64,000 nt of DNA, taken from positions 31,858 to 95,857 of the forward strand of contig JBFWQO010000014.1 in NCBI GenBank assembly GCA_050249415.1, in the 5' to 3' direction. A program made the position numbers and the translations under genes. Below the pieces are notes generated by a model. It was not told where the DNA came from and did no database searches. It saw only the letters and a list, made by a program, of their open reading frames with translations. This document shows positions 1-8,683 of the stretch, in pieces. Positions within the stretch are counted from its first letter, which is position 1; each line of letters starts with the position of its first letter. This stretch comes from CADEFQ01 sp050249415. Lineage in GTDB: Bacteria > Pseudomonadota > Gammaproteobacteria > Steroidobacterales > Steroidobacteraceae.

Positions 1-2553
1 CTCGAACTTGAGCATGTAGGAGGCGTCGAGAGAACTGCGCCACGTAACGCGGTCGCCGATCGGCAGGCTCAGATTGGCGCCGATATCGATGCCACTCGCC
101 TTCTGACTCTCGAGGTTCGCGTACGACGCCTGGATGAATCCGAGCGACGGCAACGCATTCGGAGCTGCCGGATCCGGCGCACCGGGCAGCATCACGATAC
201 CCGGCAAGCCCGGATCACCACCGTTGGTGTACCACTGGTTGATCAGCGAAGCGCTCGCGGTGACGCCCTTGATGAGCCCATCGACCTCGATATTCCAGTA
301 ATCGACCGTGAAGTTGAGGTTGGAAAGGGGCTCGAACACGACACCGGCGGTGAAGGCGGTCGATTCCTCCGGATCGAGGGCGGGATTGCCCACGCTCGTC
401 AGGCCGACGTTGTACGGGCCCGTGGCGTACGCATTGTTGCCATGGTCGGCGCAGTAGGTGCCGGCATTCGCGCAGTTCACCGTCGCGGTGACATAGCCGG
501 TGGTCGGCAACCCGTAGGCCTCATTGAAGCTCGGGATGCGGAAACCTTCCGACCACGTGCCACGGAGGACGAGCTGCTCCAGGGGCTTGAACTTGAAGCC
601 GAATTTCGGCGAGAAATTCGACTGCCCCGACGAATACTCGTCGTAGCGGCCGGACGCCTGCAGTTCGAGCATGTCGAGCACCGGCGCACTGACTTCGAAG
701 AACGCCGACTTGACGTCACGTTGACCTGCCGCACCGACGGCGTTGATCGAGTAGTAGCGTTCGTACGGCGCCGAATCATTGGCCGGGTTGGCGCTCGGGC
801 TGTCGAGCGATTCCTCGCGATACGAAACACCGACCGCCGCCTGCAAGGGCCCGCCCGGCAGCTGGTAGAGCGCTCTGCCGATCGTGCCCTGCACCTGCCA
901 CAGGCGCGAGGTGGAGATCCTCGTGCTCGTGGGCGCGATGTAATCCCAGACTTCCTGCGGAGTCGCGGTCGGGTCCGAGAAATTGAACGTACCGCGCGCC
1001 ACCACATCCATGATCCGTTGCGGGATGTAGTAGTTGCCCTGCGAACGCGTGAGGTCGTTCTCCGAGGCGGTGAAGTCGGCCGAATACCGCCAGGCGTTGT
1101 CGGCGCCGAAGGCACCCTCGACTCCCACGACACCACGCAATACGCGCGAGCTCGTGTCGACCGTGCGCCCGTACGGCGAGCGCATGAAAGCCTGCGCACG
1201 CTGTCCCGACGCGGCGAACGGGTTGTACGGATTCAACGTGCCGTTGGTCGCATCGCAGCCGGTGTTGGCGCCGTCGATCGTGCCCCGGCCCGTCGAACAG
1301 ACATACACCGGGAGGATGACGTTGTAGTTGTCCATGCCCTGGGGTCGCGGCACTGTCGGCAGCCCGTTGAAGCCGAGCGGCGTGAACGACGCGGCCGTAT
1401 CCGTCTTGTAGAAGTTGGCCATCGCGTACACCTGCGCGCTGTCGCCCACGTTCGCGGTGAAGCGGCTCGAGATTCCCTGGCGGCGGATCTCCGGCTGCAG
1501 CAACTGGAACGCGTTCTGATAATCGACCTCGCACACGCTCAACGGTGCGGTACCGGATGTACTCTGGCTGACCGTCGTCCACTGCCGGCAGCCCGCCGCC
1601 GCGTTGAGATACTGGAAGCGGCCGGCGCCTGTCAGGGATCCCGTGCCGTCGAACACCGTGCCGCTGACGGGACGAACCAGTGTCACCCCGGGTATCGAGA
1701 TCAGGCCGTTGAAGTGTCCGTCCTCCGCGGTCACGCCGTTCCAGTTGAGGTTGTACATGCAGCTGCCAGACGAGCCGCACTCCCGGCTCCAGTCCTGGGT
1801 GTTGAACGGATACCCGCGCTCGCGCGCCCAGAGCGGGTCCTGCTGCTGGTACTCGCCGCTGATGTAGAAGTTGTAGCCGTCGCCCTCGAGGTCGCCGTGA
1901 CCCCAGGTGAGGTCGATGCGGTTCTCGTCGCCGCCGCCGCTCTCCGACAGCCCGTAGGAGCCGCCGAAATGCAGGCCCTGGATCTCCTTCTTGGTGATGA
2001 CGTTGATGACCCCGGCAATGGCGTCGGCTCCATAGGTCGACGACGCGCCGTCGCGCAGCACCTCGATGCGCTCGATGATGGCGTTCGGAATGGTGTTCAG
2101 GTCGACGAAGTTGCGATGACCGTCGTCAGCCAGTGGATACGGCGCCATGCGCAGCCCGTCGGCAATGGAGAGTGTCGCCTGGACCGTCAACCCGCGCAGC
2201 GCGGGCGCATTCGCGCCGCTCGCAAAGTTGAAACCCGTGTTCCACCCCTGCTGGATCGTCCCCGCGTTGTTGGCCGACAGACGCTGCACCGCTTCGGCCA
2301 CCGTATTGATGCCGCGCTCTTCCAGCGTCTCGGCACTGATCACGGTCACCGGCGACGGCGTTTCGACGTCGGTACGGCGCAGGATCGAGCCGGTGACGAC
2401 GATTTCCTGCAACGGCTCGCTCGCTGCCGTTCGTTCCTGCGCCATGGCCACGCCTGCCGGCAGGCCGATGGCCGCCGCACTGATGGCCAGCAGCGATCGC
2501 CGCACTGCAGCGGTCGAGCCCCCCTTACGAGGCACCTTTGGTTTCGACTTCAT
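1..2553 (-). CDS. TonB-dependent receptor (C-terminus beyond window)
   Basis: Outer-membrane, energy-coupled importer of large substrates; the substrate cannot be told. 851 residues are visible and the gene continues past position 1. Residues 1-38 form a signal peptide ending in AMA. A TonB-box/STN-like stretch with IVVTGS lies near residue 50, followed by a plug domain with the usual DG..R and ITKK motifs and then a beta-barrel rich in aromatic strands. The ATG at 2553 is set by a strong GGGGAGGAG Shine-Dalgarno about 6 nt upstream. An FNR-type palindrome lies 238 bp upstream. It resembles the xanthomonad/caulobacter class of receptors of about 900-1000 residues. Confidence 0.93.
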   Translation of the reverse strand, partial: MKSKPKVPRKGGSTAAVRRSLLAISAAAIGLPAGVAMAQERTAASEPLQEIVVTGSILRRTDVETPSPVTVISAETLEERGINTVAEAVQRLSANNAGTIQQGWNTGFNFASGANAPALRGLTVQATLSIADGLRMAPYPLADDGHRNFVDLNTIPNAIIERIEVLRDGASSTYGADAIAGVINVITKKEIQGLHFGGSYGLSESGGGDENRIDLTWGHGDLEGDGYNFYISGEYQQQDPLWARERGYPFNTQDWSRECGSSGSCMYNLNWNGVTAEDGHFNGLISIPGVTLVRPVSGTVFDGTGSLTGAGRFQYLNAAAGCRQWTTVSQSTSGTAPLSVCEVDYQNAFQLLQPEIRRQGISSRFTANVGDSAQVYAMANFYKTDTAASFTPLGFNGLPTVPRPQGMDNYNVILPVYVCSTGRGTIDGANTGCDATNGTLNPYNPFAASGQRAQAFMRSPYGRTVDTSSRVLRGVVGVEGAFGADNAWRYSADFTASENDLTRSQGNYYIPQRIMDVVARGTFNFSDPTATPQEVWDYIAPTSTRISTSRLWQVQGTIGRALYQLPGGPLQAAVGVSYREESLDSPSANPANDSAPYERYYSINAVGAAGQRDVKSAFFEVSAPVLDMLELQASGRYDEYSSGQSNFSPKFGFKFKPLEQLVLRGTWSEGFRIPSFNEAYGLPTTGYVTATVNCANAGTYCADHGNNAYATGPYNVGLTSVGNPALDPEESTAFTAGVVFEPLSNLNFTVDYWNIEVDGLIKGVTASASLINQWYTNGGDPGLPGIVMLPGAPDPAAPNALPSLGFIQASYANLESQKASGIDIGANLSLPIGDRVTWRSSLDASYMLKFE

Positions 2554-3141
2554 CGTTCTCCTCCCCTCGATTCCGGTATTGGTTGCGATCTCGATGCGTC
2601 TGCCGCATCGGGCGTCACGTTGCTGTCTGCACGCGGTTGTCTTTTTTTACATCGCTCTTGCGGACGACGTCTGCGCCATTCGGCCGAATCCACGTTGCGT
2701 CGAGCCTAGCATGAGTGGGCGCGCGAACAACCCCCACAGCTGTTGTGTGATTTCACGTGCAACACGCGGCCTTGTCCAGGCGCCGCATCATTGATCCAGA
2801 TCAATGCGGGAGACGCTGTTGCGATCTGCGTCGCTGACAGTTCTACGCAGTCATTCTCCGGCGCTTGTCGTTACGCCAGAGCAGCACGCCGCCCTGCAAT
2901 TTCCCTGAATCGCCGCGTGCGGCGCACGGTGCGGGTTGCATGCCGGGACCATGACCGCACACGGCCGGCGCCAGCGCGGCTGGCCACGATTGCCGGCGAG
3001 GCGACCCGTGGACGTCTCTTTCAGGTGTCCTTATCGGCCTGCGAATCCGCCGGTGTGTTGATGAAAATCAAATGGAGGCGCGACCTGGAAATGGCCGCGG
3101 GGTGGTCGAAATTCCGCTTGCACGGCGCGTGCGAGGCTAGG
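2554..3141. other. Intergenic region, divergent promoters
   Basis: 588 bp without a convincing gene between the divergent TonB receptor and CPBP protease genes. It holds a perfect FNR-type dyad (2791-2804). A + strand reading frame runs through part of it into the CPBP gene, but its composition is unlike protein and it has no ribosome binding site, so it is treated as leader sequence. Confidence 0.6.
2791..2804. promoter_or_regulatory. FNR/Anr-type binding site
   Basis: TTGATCCAGATCAA matches the FNR consensus TTGAT-N4-ATCAA perfectly. It sits 238 bp upstream of the leftward TonB receptor and 337 bp upstream of the rightward CPBP gene. A related CRP-family regulator could also use it. Function is inferred from the motif and from a second perfect copy near the other TonB receptor (12791-12804). 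Confidence 0.6.
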
Positions 3142-4173
3142 ATGCATCACTTGACGGACTACGACGGGCGCTTCATGTGCGCGTTTTTCCTGATCGCGAT
3201 CGCATTCTCATGGACCTGCTGGGCCACCTTTGCAGCCTCGCAGACAGGGTGCCTTTCGCTGACGGTACCCGTCGAGTTCACGCTGCTCGGCGAGTACGGC
3301 CCCACGATCGCGGCTTTCGGCCTGGCTGCGTTGCGGGGTGGTGGACGCAGCGTGCGCTCTTTGCTGGGCAGCCTGACGGTATGGCGAGTTGGACCCGGGT
3401 GGTACGCTTTTGCACTCGGCGCGGGGCCGCTGATCATGGGAATCACCATCGCGATTACAGTGCTGGGCGGCGGTGAAGCTCCCGCGGCAGCCGCCCTGGC
3501 ACAGTGGCCGCAGCATTTTCGCGAACGGATGGACGCATTTGCGCCCTCCATGGGGCCGTTGTCGGGGCTGGTCGTATTCATGTCGCAGGGAGCATGGACG
3601 ACCTTCCTCGGCATGCTCGCGCTCGCGGTGTCCCAGGGTGGATTGTCGGAAGAGCCGGGATGGCGCGGCTATGCGATGGAACTCGGCATGAAGAGCAGGA
3701 GTCTGCTGGTCACGGCGATCATGGTCGGTATGCTGTGGGCCCTTTGGCACATGTCGGGGCCAAGCCAGTTCAGGGTGCTGTTCGAGTCCGGCTTCGTGCC
3801 CTGGCTCGCTGTCTCGCTCGGGAGCGCGCTCGAGTACCTGCTGCTGTGCCTGCCCCTCGCCGTGCTTTATGCGTGGCTCTATGCCAATACGCGCAGCGTC
3901 CTGCTCGCGATCCTCATGCATGCCGCGTACAACATGACGATCACGGTGATCGTGGGCGCCTGGCCGCGATGGGCCGCGCCGACCTTCATTGCCGTGACCT
4001 GGCTAACCGCGGGACTGATCGTGGTATCGGCCCGACGGCAGTTCTTCGATCGGCCGTCGCTCGTCCCGGCATTCGCCGGGACGGCGCCATCGGTCAGCTG
4101 CGGACGTGGATCTCGGCGAGGCGAAAATCGATCGACAACGCCTCCATCGCGCCGAGTACGTCCATGCCGATGA
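3142..4173 (+). CDS. CPBP-family (Rce1-like) intramembrane protease
   Basis: 343-residue polytopic membrane protein of the CPBP/CAAX-protease (ABI) family. The family's three motifs are present: EEPGWRGYA near residues 169-177 (EExxxR), a His in LWALWHMSG near 203, and a second His in HAAYN near 258. Seven or eight hydrophobic segments surround them. ATG 3142 is chosen as the first plausible start after a non-protein-like leader; ATG 3175 would still keep every membrane segment. The last 40 or so residues are Arg/Ser-rich and read into the antisense protease gene, overlapping it by 80 bp, so the natural C-terminus has probably been extended. Substrate unknown. Confidence 0.82.
   Translation: MHHLTDYDGRFMCAFFLIAIAFSWTCWATFAASQTGCLSLTVPVEFTLLGEYGPTIAAFGLAALRGGGRSVRSLLGSLTVWRVGPGWYAFALGAGPLIMGITIAITVLGGGEAPAAAALAQWPQHFRERMDAFAPSMGPLSGLVVFMSQGAWTTFLGMLALAVSQGGLSEEPGWRGYAMELGMKSRSLLVTAIMVGMLWALWHMSGPSQFRVLFESGFVPWLAVSLGSALEYLLLCLPLAVLYAWLYANTRSVLLAILMHAAYNMTITVIVGAWPRWAAPTFIAVTWLTAGLIVVSARRQFFDRPSLVPAFAGTAPSVSCGRGSRRGENRSTTPPSRRVRPCR
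4063..4082. repeat. Short perfect hairpin
   Basis: GTCCCGGC-ATTC-GCCGGGAC, an 8-bp stem with a 4-nt loop, lies in the 3' end of the CPBP gene just before the convergent protease gene ends. No T-run follows. It resembles the short intergenic palindromes common in proteobacteria and may mark the original end of the CPBP gene. Confidence 0.4.
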
Positions 4174-4990
4174 TCAGTGCGGGCTCGTCCGAGAGGCCCC
4201 ACACATCGAAGATGTGGAAATTGCCGAACGCCACGACGACGTGCCGAAAGACGGTCTTGTCCATCGTGATGTCCGGCACCGCCGCGATGTCACCGATCAT
4301 CGTCGCCTCGGTCGTGCCATAGACGGTGGCGTGCGCACGCGCATCGGCGCGCAGCGCTGCCTGCAGCGCGCGGTTGCCGAGCGTCCGCTCGCCACCGGTG
4401 TCGATCACCGCGAGCGCGCGCACGCGCCCGATGCGCACGTGCGCGCCGAGCAGGCCGCCCGCGACGCGGTCGGCGCGGATGCGCAGCTCGTCGTCACGCG
4501 AGAAGCGCGAGCGCGATATCGTGACCAGATCGCGCTTGAAGTCGACGACCAGCCGCTGTTCGCGCAAGCCCGCGACGCCGAGGATGCCGTCCGCGCCGGC
4601 GACGAGATGGGGCAGCACGACCGGCACTTCCTGGCCATCGAGCACCAGGTCGCCCGCCCGCATGCGGGACACTTCGACCACGGGCACGGACGCGCTGCCT
4701 GTCACGCCGTTCAACACGACAGTCGGTGCCGACTCATAGTCGAGCCCGAGCTGCACGGCTACCGTGGTGGTGATCGTCGTGCGGTTGGCGCCGGTGTCGA
4801 CCAGCATCCGGAACGGGCCCTGCCCATTGATCGTGACCGGCACGAGGATGCGCCCGATGCGATCGAGCGTGGTCGGCGTGGCGAAAACCGGTTCCGCGCC
4901 GGGATCGGGAACCGGACCGGTGGATGCGGGAATGAGCGGTGTGGCCAGCGCTCCCGCAAGCGCTAGAGCCAGGGCGGCGTCGCGCTTCAC
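4094..4990 (-). CDS. Retropepsin-like aspartyl protease, exported
   Basis: 298-residue protein with two aspartic-protease half-domains: DTG at residues 65-67 (LVDTGANRTTI) and DTG at 197-199 (VIDTGGERTLG). Each is followed by a hydrophobic-hydrophobic-Gly motif (GADGILG near 132-138, IIGMDVLG near the end). This pepsin-like double arrangement within one retropepsin-type chain is known in bacterial aspartyl protease family proteins. The N-terminus is a signal peptide. A TTG at 5026 gives a 12-residue longer form, but GTG 4990 fits better because a -35/-10 pair ends 7 nt before it, suggesting a leaderless mRNA. It overlaps the convergent CPBP gene by 80 bp. Confidence 0.8.
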   Translation of the reverse strand: MKRDAALALALAGALATPLIPASTGPVPDPGAEPVFATPTTLDRIGRILVPVTINGQGPFRMLVDTGANRTTITTTVAVQLGLDYESAPTVVLNGVTGSASVPVVEVSRMRAGDLVLDGQEVPVVLPHLVAGADGILGVAGLREQRLVVDFKRDLVTISRSRFSRDDELRIRADRVAGGLLGAHVRIGRVRALAVIDTGGERTLGNRALQAALRADARAHATVYGTTEATMIGDIAAVPDITMDKTVFRHVVVAFGNFHIFDVWGLSDEPALIIGMDVLGAMEALSIDFRLAEIHVRS

Positions 4991-4997
4991 GGGAGCC

Positions 4998-5026
4998 AGT
5001 ATGGGCGCGGGCGATCGGGGCGGCAA
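4998..5026 (-). promoter_or_regulatory. Putative promoter of the aspartyl protease
   Basis: On the minus strand TTGCCG (5026-5021) and CATACT (5003-4998) are separated by 17 bp. CATACT ends 7 nt before GTG 4990, so transcription would start at the start codon. Confidence 0.4.
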
Positions 5027-5027
5027 T

Positions 5028-5084
5028 TCGGCTCGTCGCGGCGCAGCAGTCGGCTCGTCGCGGCGCAGCAGTCGGCTCGTCGCG
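5028..5084. repeat. 22-bp tandem repeat, 2.6 copies
   Basis: Two identical 22-bp units (5028-5049 and 5050-5071, beginning TCGGCTCGTCGCGG) are followed by 13 bp of a third. They fill the gap between the small exported protein gene and the protease gene, just upstream of the protease promoter. Confidence 0.85.
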
Positions 5085-5570
5085 CTATTTCGTTCGCCTC
5101 ACCTTCACCGCGCGGCCGTACGGGCTCGCCATGGAATACGAGCCGAGGGCACCCCGTTTGACGACCACCTTGTCACCCACTTCGAGGCGGAAGCGTTCTC
5201 CCGTCGGCAACTGGTGCCAGACCTGGCCGTTGTCGAGGGTGATGACGAGTTCCCCGCCGGGGCGCGCTGCGATCGCCGTGACCGTCGCCTCGAGCCGGGT
5301 GAGACGCGGCTCCGCGGGCTCGGCCGTGCGCTCCTGCTCACGCACGAGGTCGCCGCGGGCGCCGAACTTCTCCTCGGCCGTCGGCGGCGGTGGCTGCTTC
5401 GCGAGACGCGCCACCTCCGCGTCGTAGCAGGCGAGGCGGCGCGTATCGTCACGCTCGGCGGCACATTGCGCCAACGCCTCCGGCAATGCATCGACAGGGG
5501 TCGCCGCCCGGCCCGGGCCGGCGAACGCGATGAGCCCCACCATCGTCGCGAATCGCAGTGTTGCGTCCAT
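5085..5570 (-). CDS. Small exported protein of unknown function
   Basis: 161 residues starting MDATLRF, with a signal peptide ending near AGPGRAA. The mature N-terminus carries the pattern CAAERDDTRRLACYD, seen in many periplasmic proteins (VasI/TagO-like and outer-membrane phospholipase-like N-termini). The C-terminal half is a compact beta-rich stretch (TITLDNGQVWHQL, FRLEVGDKVVVKRG, RAVKVRR), like a small OB or SH3-type fold. ATG 5570 lies 1 nt after the stop of the upstream hydroxylase, so the two are co-transcribed. The function is not known. Confidence 0.72.
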   Translation of the reverse strand: MDATLRFATMVGLIAFAGPGRAATPVDALPEALAQCAAERDDTRRLACYDAEVARLAKQPPPPTAEEKFGARGDLVREQERTAEPAEPRLTRLEATVTAIAARPGGELVITLDNGQVWHQLPTGERFRLEVGDKVVVKRGALGSYSMASPYGRAVKVRRTK

Positions 5571-5571
5571 G

Positions 5572-6747
5572 TCAGATCTCCCAGTGCGGGCGCGTGCCGC
5601 TGTGCGCATCGATCGCATCGAACAGCTTCACGATCAGCGTCCGTTCCTCGGTGGTGATCTCCGGCCGCCAGATGTCGAACAGCAGGATCACCCTCGTTTC
5701 GGCGCCGCGATTCCACGCTTCGTGCTCGATCGTGTCGTCGAACGCCCAGGCCTTGCCTTCGCGCCACTCGCGCAGGTCGTTGCCGACGCGGAAGGCGCAC
5801 CCGTCCGGCACGATCAGCGGCAGATGGCAGATGAGCCTCGTGTTGACGAGGCCGTGGTGCGGCGGAATGTGCGCGCCGGCTTCGAGCAACGAGAACAGCA
5901 CCGACGGCGAGCGCTTCGGCACGACCGCGAGCGGCGCGTTGCGCAACGCGCGCATCGTGGCGGGGCAACGCGCCGCGTTGTCGGGCACCACCTCGCCGTT
6001 CTTCCAGAGATAGAACGCACTCCACGCGGGGTTGTTCAGCAGGCCCATGTGGTCCTTGCGCGGCCGGTTCGGATCGCCGGTGACATAGGGGGAAAACCCG
6101 CCACCCTCCTGCAGCACGCCGAGCAACTCGTCGCGGATCGCGTCGGTGGCCGCCTCGAGTTCGTCGAGCCACGGGAAGAGGTCGCGCGCATAGAACTGGA
6201 CCTGCGGCAGTTCCGGGAAGTAGTAGACCTTCGGCTGCTGCAGGAAGACCTGCTTCTCGCCGAGCAGGAGATCGAACGACTGCGCGAAGCGCCCGCTCGA
6301 GCGTTTCGGGTCGAATCCCCCGGCGGCGAGTCGCGAGCGTAGCCAACCTTTGTACTGCGCCGAGTACTGCTCACAGGCGGCACTGGCGCGCTGCAGGTCC
6401 TGCACGAGATCGGGCGACAACTCCTCGGCCGGGGGCGCCATCTTCAGGGCACGCTGGTAGAAGGCCGACGCCGAGCGGGCGTCCCCCTGGGTCGCGTAGC
6501 AATCCGCCCGCAGCAGGAGTGCACGCACGTTGCGTGGCTCGACCGCGAGCAGCCGGTCGACCGCGGCGATCGTGCCGGCGTCGTCGCCGAGCAGGCGGCT
6601 CGCGTGCGCGACCCCGAGCAGCACCGGCGCATCCGCGCGGCCGGCCTCGAGTGCGCCGAGGAACTGGTCGCGGGCTTCGCGCGCATTGCCGGCCCGCAGT
6701 GCGGCATAGGCCGCCTGCAAGGCTTGTTCGTGCAGCGGTTCGGACAT
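5572..6747 (-). CDS. TPR-containing aspartyl/asparaginyl beta-hydroxylase family protein
   Basis: 391-residue protein: N-terminal TPR helices (about residues 1-110, ending ALKMAPPAEE) joined to a C-terminal Asp/Asn beta-hydroxylase domain, a 2-oxoglutarate/Fe(II) oxygenase fold that hydroxylates Asp or Asn side chains. The two metal His are visible in IPPHHG (H297/298) and FDDTIEHEAWN (H342), and the 2-oxoglutarate Arg is in ETRVILL. As usual for the family, the facial-triad Asp is absent. ATG 6747 is preferred; ATG 6756 adds three residues. It is divergent from a paralogue at 6824. The protein or peptide substrate is unknown. Confidence 0.88.
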   Translation of the reverse strand: MSEPLHEQALQAAYAALRAGNAREARDQFLGALEAGRADAPVLLGVAHASRLLGDDAGTIAAVDRLLAVEPRNVRALLLRADCYATQGDARSASAFYQRALKMAPPAEELSPDLVQDLQRASAACEQYSAQYKGWLRSRLAAGGFDPKRSSGRFAQSFDLLLGEKQVFLQQPKVYYFPELPQVQFYARDLFPWLDELEAATDAIRDELLGVLQEGGGFSPYVTGDPNRPRKDHMGLLNNPAWSAFYLWKNGEVVPDNAARCPATMRALRNAPLAVVPKRSPSVLFSLLEAGAHIPPHHGLVNTRLICHLPLIVPDGCAFRVGNDLREWREGKAWAFDDTIEHEAWNRGAETRVILLFDIWRPEITTEERTLIVKLFDAIDAHSGTRPHWEI

Positions 6748-6787
6748 GGCCGCCATTGTTGCCGACCTCGCGGGCGACGTCCAAACT

Positions 6788-6815
6788 TTGCCGCCCGCGG
6801 GCGAGCCGCTATAGT
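6788..6815 (+). promoter_or_regulatory. Putative promoter of the second hydroxylase
   Basis: TTGCCG (6788-6793) and TATAGT (6810-6815) are separated by 16 bp, and TATAGT ends 8 nt before ATG 6824. There is no Shine-Dalgarno, so the transcript may be leaderless. Confidence 0.45.
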
Positions 6816-6823
6816 CCCGCCGC

Positions 6824-8005
6824 ATGGGCACCCCGGCAGAGACGACCACCCAGCAAGCGGCGATGCGCGCAATCGCGGCGGGCGATTTCGCTCGCGCGGA
6901 GGCTGTGCTGCTCGAGGGGCTCGCACGCGAGCGCGGCAATCCCGCCGCGTGGCTCAATCTCGCGGCGGTGCGCCGGCAGCGCCAGAACATCGACGGTGCG
7001 TTCGCGGCGATCCGCGAAGCGCTCACGATCGATGCGCGCGATTTCCGGGCGTTGCTCATGAGCGCGACCCTGCTCGAGCAGATCGGACAGGCGAAGCAGG
7101 CGGCCACCGCCTACGGCGTCGCGCTCGCCAATGCCCCGCCCGACACCCTGCTCGATGCGCCCACGCGCGCCGCGGTCGAGCACGGGCGCGAGGTACAGGC
7201 GAAATACGCGCAGGACCTCGGCGATTTCATCCGCGCCGCGTCGGACGACGCGCGCAGCCAGTGCACGCCGGCCGAGCGCCGTCGGCTCGAGCACTTCATC
7301 GGGATCACGCTGCGCGTGACACCGCGCTATCCGCAGCTGCCGCTCGAGTACTACTTTCCGGGCCTGCCGCCCATTGAATTCTACGAGCGCGAGCAGTTCC
7401 CGTGGCTCGGCGAACTCGAGGCGCAGACCCCGGTAATTCAGGAGGAACTGCGCACCATCCTCATCGAGGATGCGGCGGGCTTCAACCCCTATATCCACTA
7501 CGGCGAGCACGTGCCGCTCGACCAGTGGCGCGAGCTCAATAATTCACCGCGCTGGACCGCGTTTCATTTCTACGAGCACGGCCGGCGGATCGAGGACCAC
7601 TGTCGCCGCGCGCCGCGCACGATCGCGGCGGTCGAGGCCCTGCCGCAGGCAAGGGTGCCGCTGCGCTCCCCGACCGCGATCTTCTCGGTGCTGCAGCCAA
7701 AGACCCGCATCCCGCCGCACACCGGCGTCGCGAATTTCCGCGTGGTGGTCCACCTGCCGCTCGTCCTGCCGCCCGGCTGCGGCTTTCGGGTGGGCAGCGA
7801 GACGCGCGAATGGCGCATCGGCGAGGCGTGGGTGTTCGACGACACCATCGAGCACGAGGCGTGGAACGACAGCGACGAGACGCGCGTGATCCTGATCTGC
7901 GACATCTGGAACCCGCGGCTGTCGGAGGACGAGCGCCGCGCGATCGCCGCCGTGATCGCCGCGACCGACACCTACAACGGCACCGTGCCGCCGGCGCACG
8001 TCTAA
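6824..8005 (+). CDS. TPR-containing aspartyl/asparaginyl beta-hydroxylase family protein (paralogue)
   Basis: 393 residues, same architecture as the divergent gene at 5572: TPR-like helices over residues 8-110, then an Asp/Asn beta-hydroxylase domain. Metal His are in IPPHTG (H299) and FDDTIEHEAWN (H344), with the 2-oxoglutarate Arg in ETRVILI. The two proteins share the layout PRSPxxxFSxL...IPPHxG...HLPLxxPxGCxFRVG, so they are an ancient duplication rather than a recent copy. The gene is followed after 9 bp by a PKHD hydroxylase, giving a two-gene operon of oxygenases. A possible role is processing of a locally encoded peptide or receptor substrate, which is inference only. Confidence 0.88.
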   Translation: MGTPAETTTQQAAMRAIAAGDFARAEAVLLEGLARERGNPAAWLNLAAVRRQRQNIDGAFAAIREALTIDARDFRALLMSATLLEQIGQAKQAATAYGVALANAPPDTLLDAPTRAAVEHGREVQAKYAQDLGDFIRAASDDARSQCTPAERRRLEHFIGITLRVTPRYPQLPLEYYFPGLPPIEFYEREQFPWLGELEAQTPVIQEELRTILIEDAAGFNPYIHYGEHVPLDQWRELNNSPRWTAFHFYEHGRRIEDHCRRAPRTIAAVEALPQARVPLRSPTAIFSVLQPKTRIPPHTGVANFRVVVHLPLVLPPGCGFRVGSETREWRIGEAWVFDDTIEHEAWNDSDETRVILICDIWNPRLSEDERRAIAAVIAATDTYNGTVPPAHV

Positions 8006-8014
8006 GGACCCTCG

Positions 8015-8680
8015 ATGTTCCTCAAGATCCGGAATCTCCTGTCCGATGCGGACGTGGCGCGCCTGCGCGAGCTGGCGGGCGAACTGCAGTTCGTCGACGG
8101 GCGTGTCTCGAATCCCGCGAACCAGGCCAAGCGGAACCTGCAGGCCGACGCGAACGATCCAAAGTACGCCGAGTCCGTGCAGATCGTGAGCACCGCCTTT
8201 GCCCGCTCGCGCGAGTTCGGCGATTTCGCGATGCCGAAGCGCGTCGCGCCGCCGCTCCTGTGCCGCTACGAACCGGGCATGAAGTACGGCGCGCATGCCG
8301 ACTCGGCGATCATCCAGGTCGGCAGCACGCGCATCCGTTCGGACCTCTCGTGCACGGTGTTCATCGGGGACCCTGCGACGTACGAGGGCGGCGAACTCGC
8401 GATCGTCGCGGGCAACCAGGTCATCAGCTTCAAGGGCGAGCCCGGCGAGGCGATCGTGTATCCCTCGACGACCCTGCACGAGGTCGTCCCGGTGCGCGCC
8501 GGGCGGCGGCTCGTGTCGATCACGTTCATCGAGAGCCTGATCGCCGACCAGCACCGGCGCACGCAGGTCTATGAGCTCAACGAGCTCGCCGCGCTCGAGG
8601 GCAACACGATGAAGTGGGAGAACCGGATGCGGCTCGATGTCGTGCGCCAGAACCTGATGCGGATGTGGGCGTCGACCTGA
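8015..8680 (+). CDS. PKHD-type Fe(II)/2-oxoglutarate hydroxylase (PiuC/YbiX-like)
   Basis: 221 residues, typical length for the PKHD hydroxylase family. The facial triad is complete: H94 and D96 in YGAHADSA and H155 in TTLHEV, with the 2-oxoglutarate Arg at R165 in RRLVSI. Family members often lie beside TonB-dependent siderophore or iron receptors (PiuC next to PiuA). Here the nearest receptor is 1.1 kb downstream on the other strand. It starts 9 bp after the hydroxylase stop and shares its transcript. It ends 3 bp before the convergent sulfotransferase gene. Exact substrate unknown. Confidence 0.9.
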   Translation: MFLKIRNLLSDADVARLRELAGELQFVDGRVSNPANQAKRNLQADANDPKYAESVQIVSTAFARSREFGDFAMPKRVAPPLLCRYEPGMKYGAHADSAIIQVGSTRIRSDLSCTVFIGDPATYEGGELAIVAGNQVISFKGEPGEAIVYPSTTLHEVVPVRAGRRLVSITFIESLIADQHRRTQVYELNELAALEGNTMKWENRMRLDVVRQNLMRMWAST

Positions 8681-8683
8681 CAG

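Noticed and set aside
442..2709. Long + strand open frame
   Set aside because: It is antisense to a clear TonB receptor; its protein is Arg/Val-rich with no domain, as expected from GC-rich codon bias.
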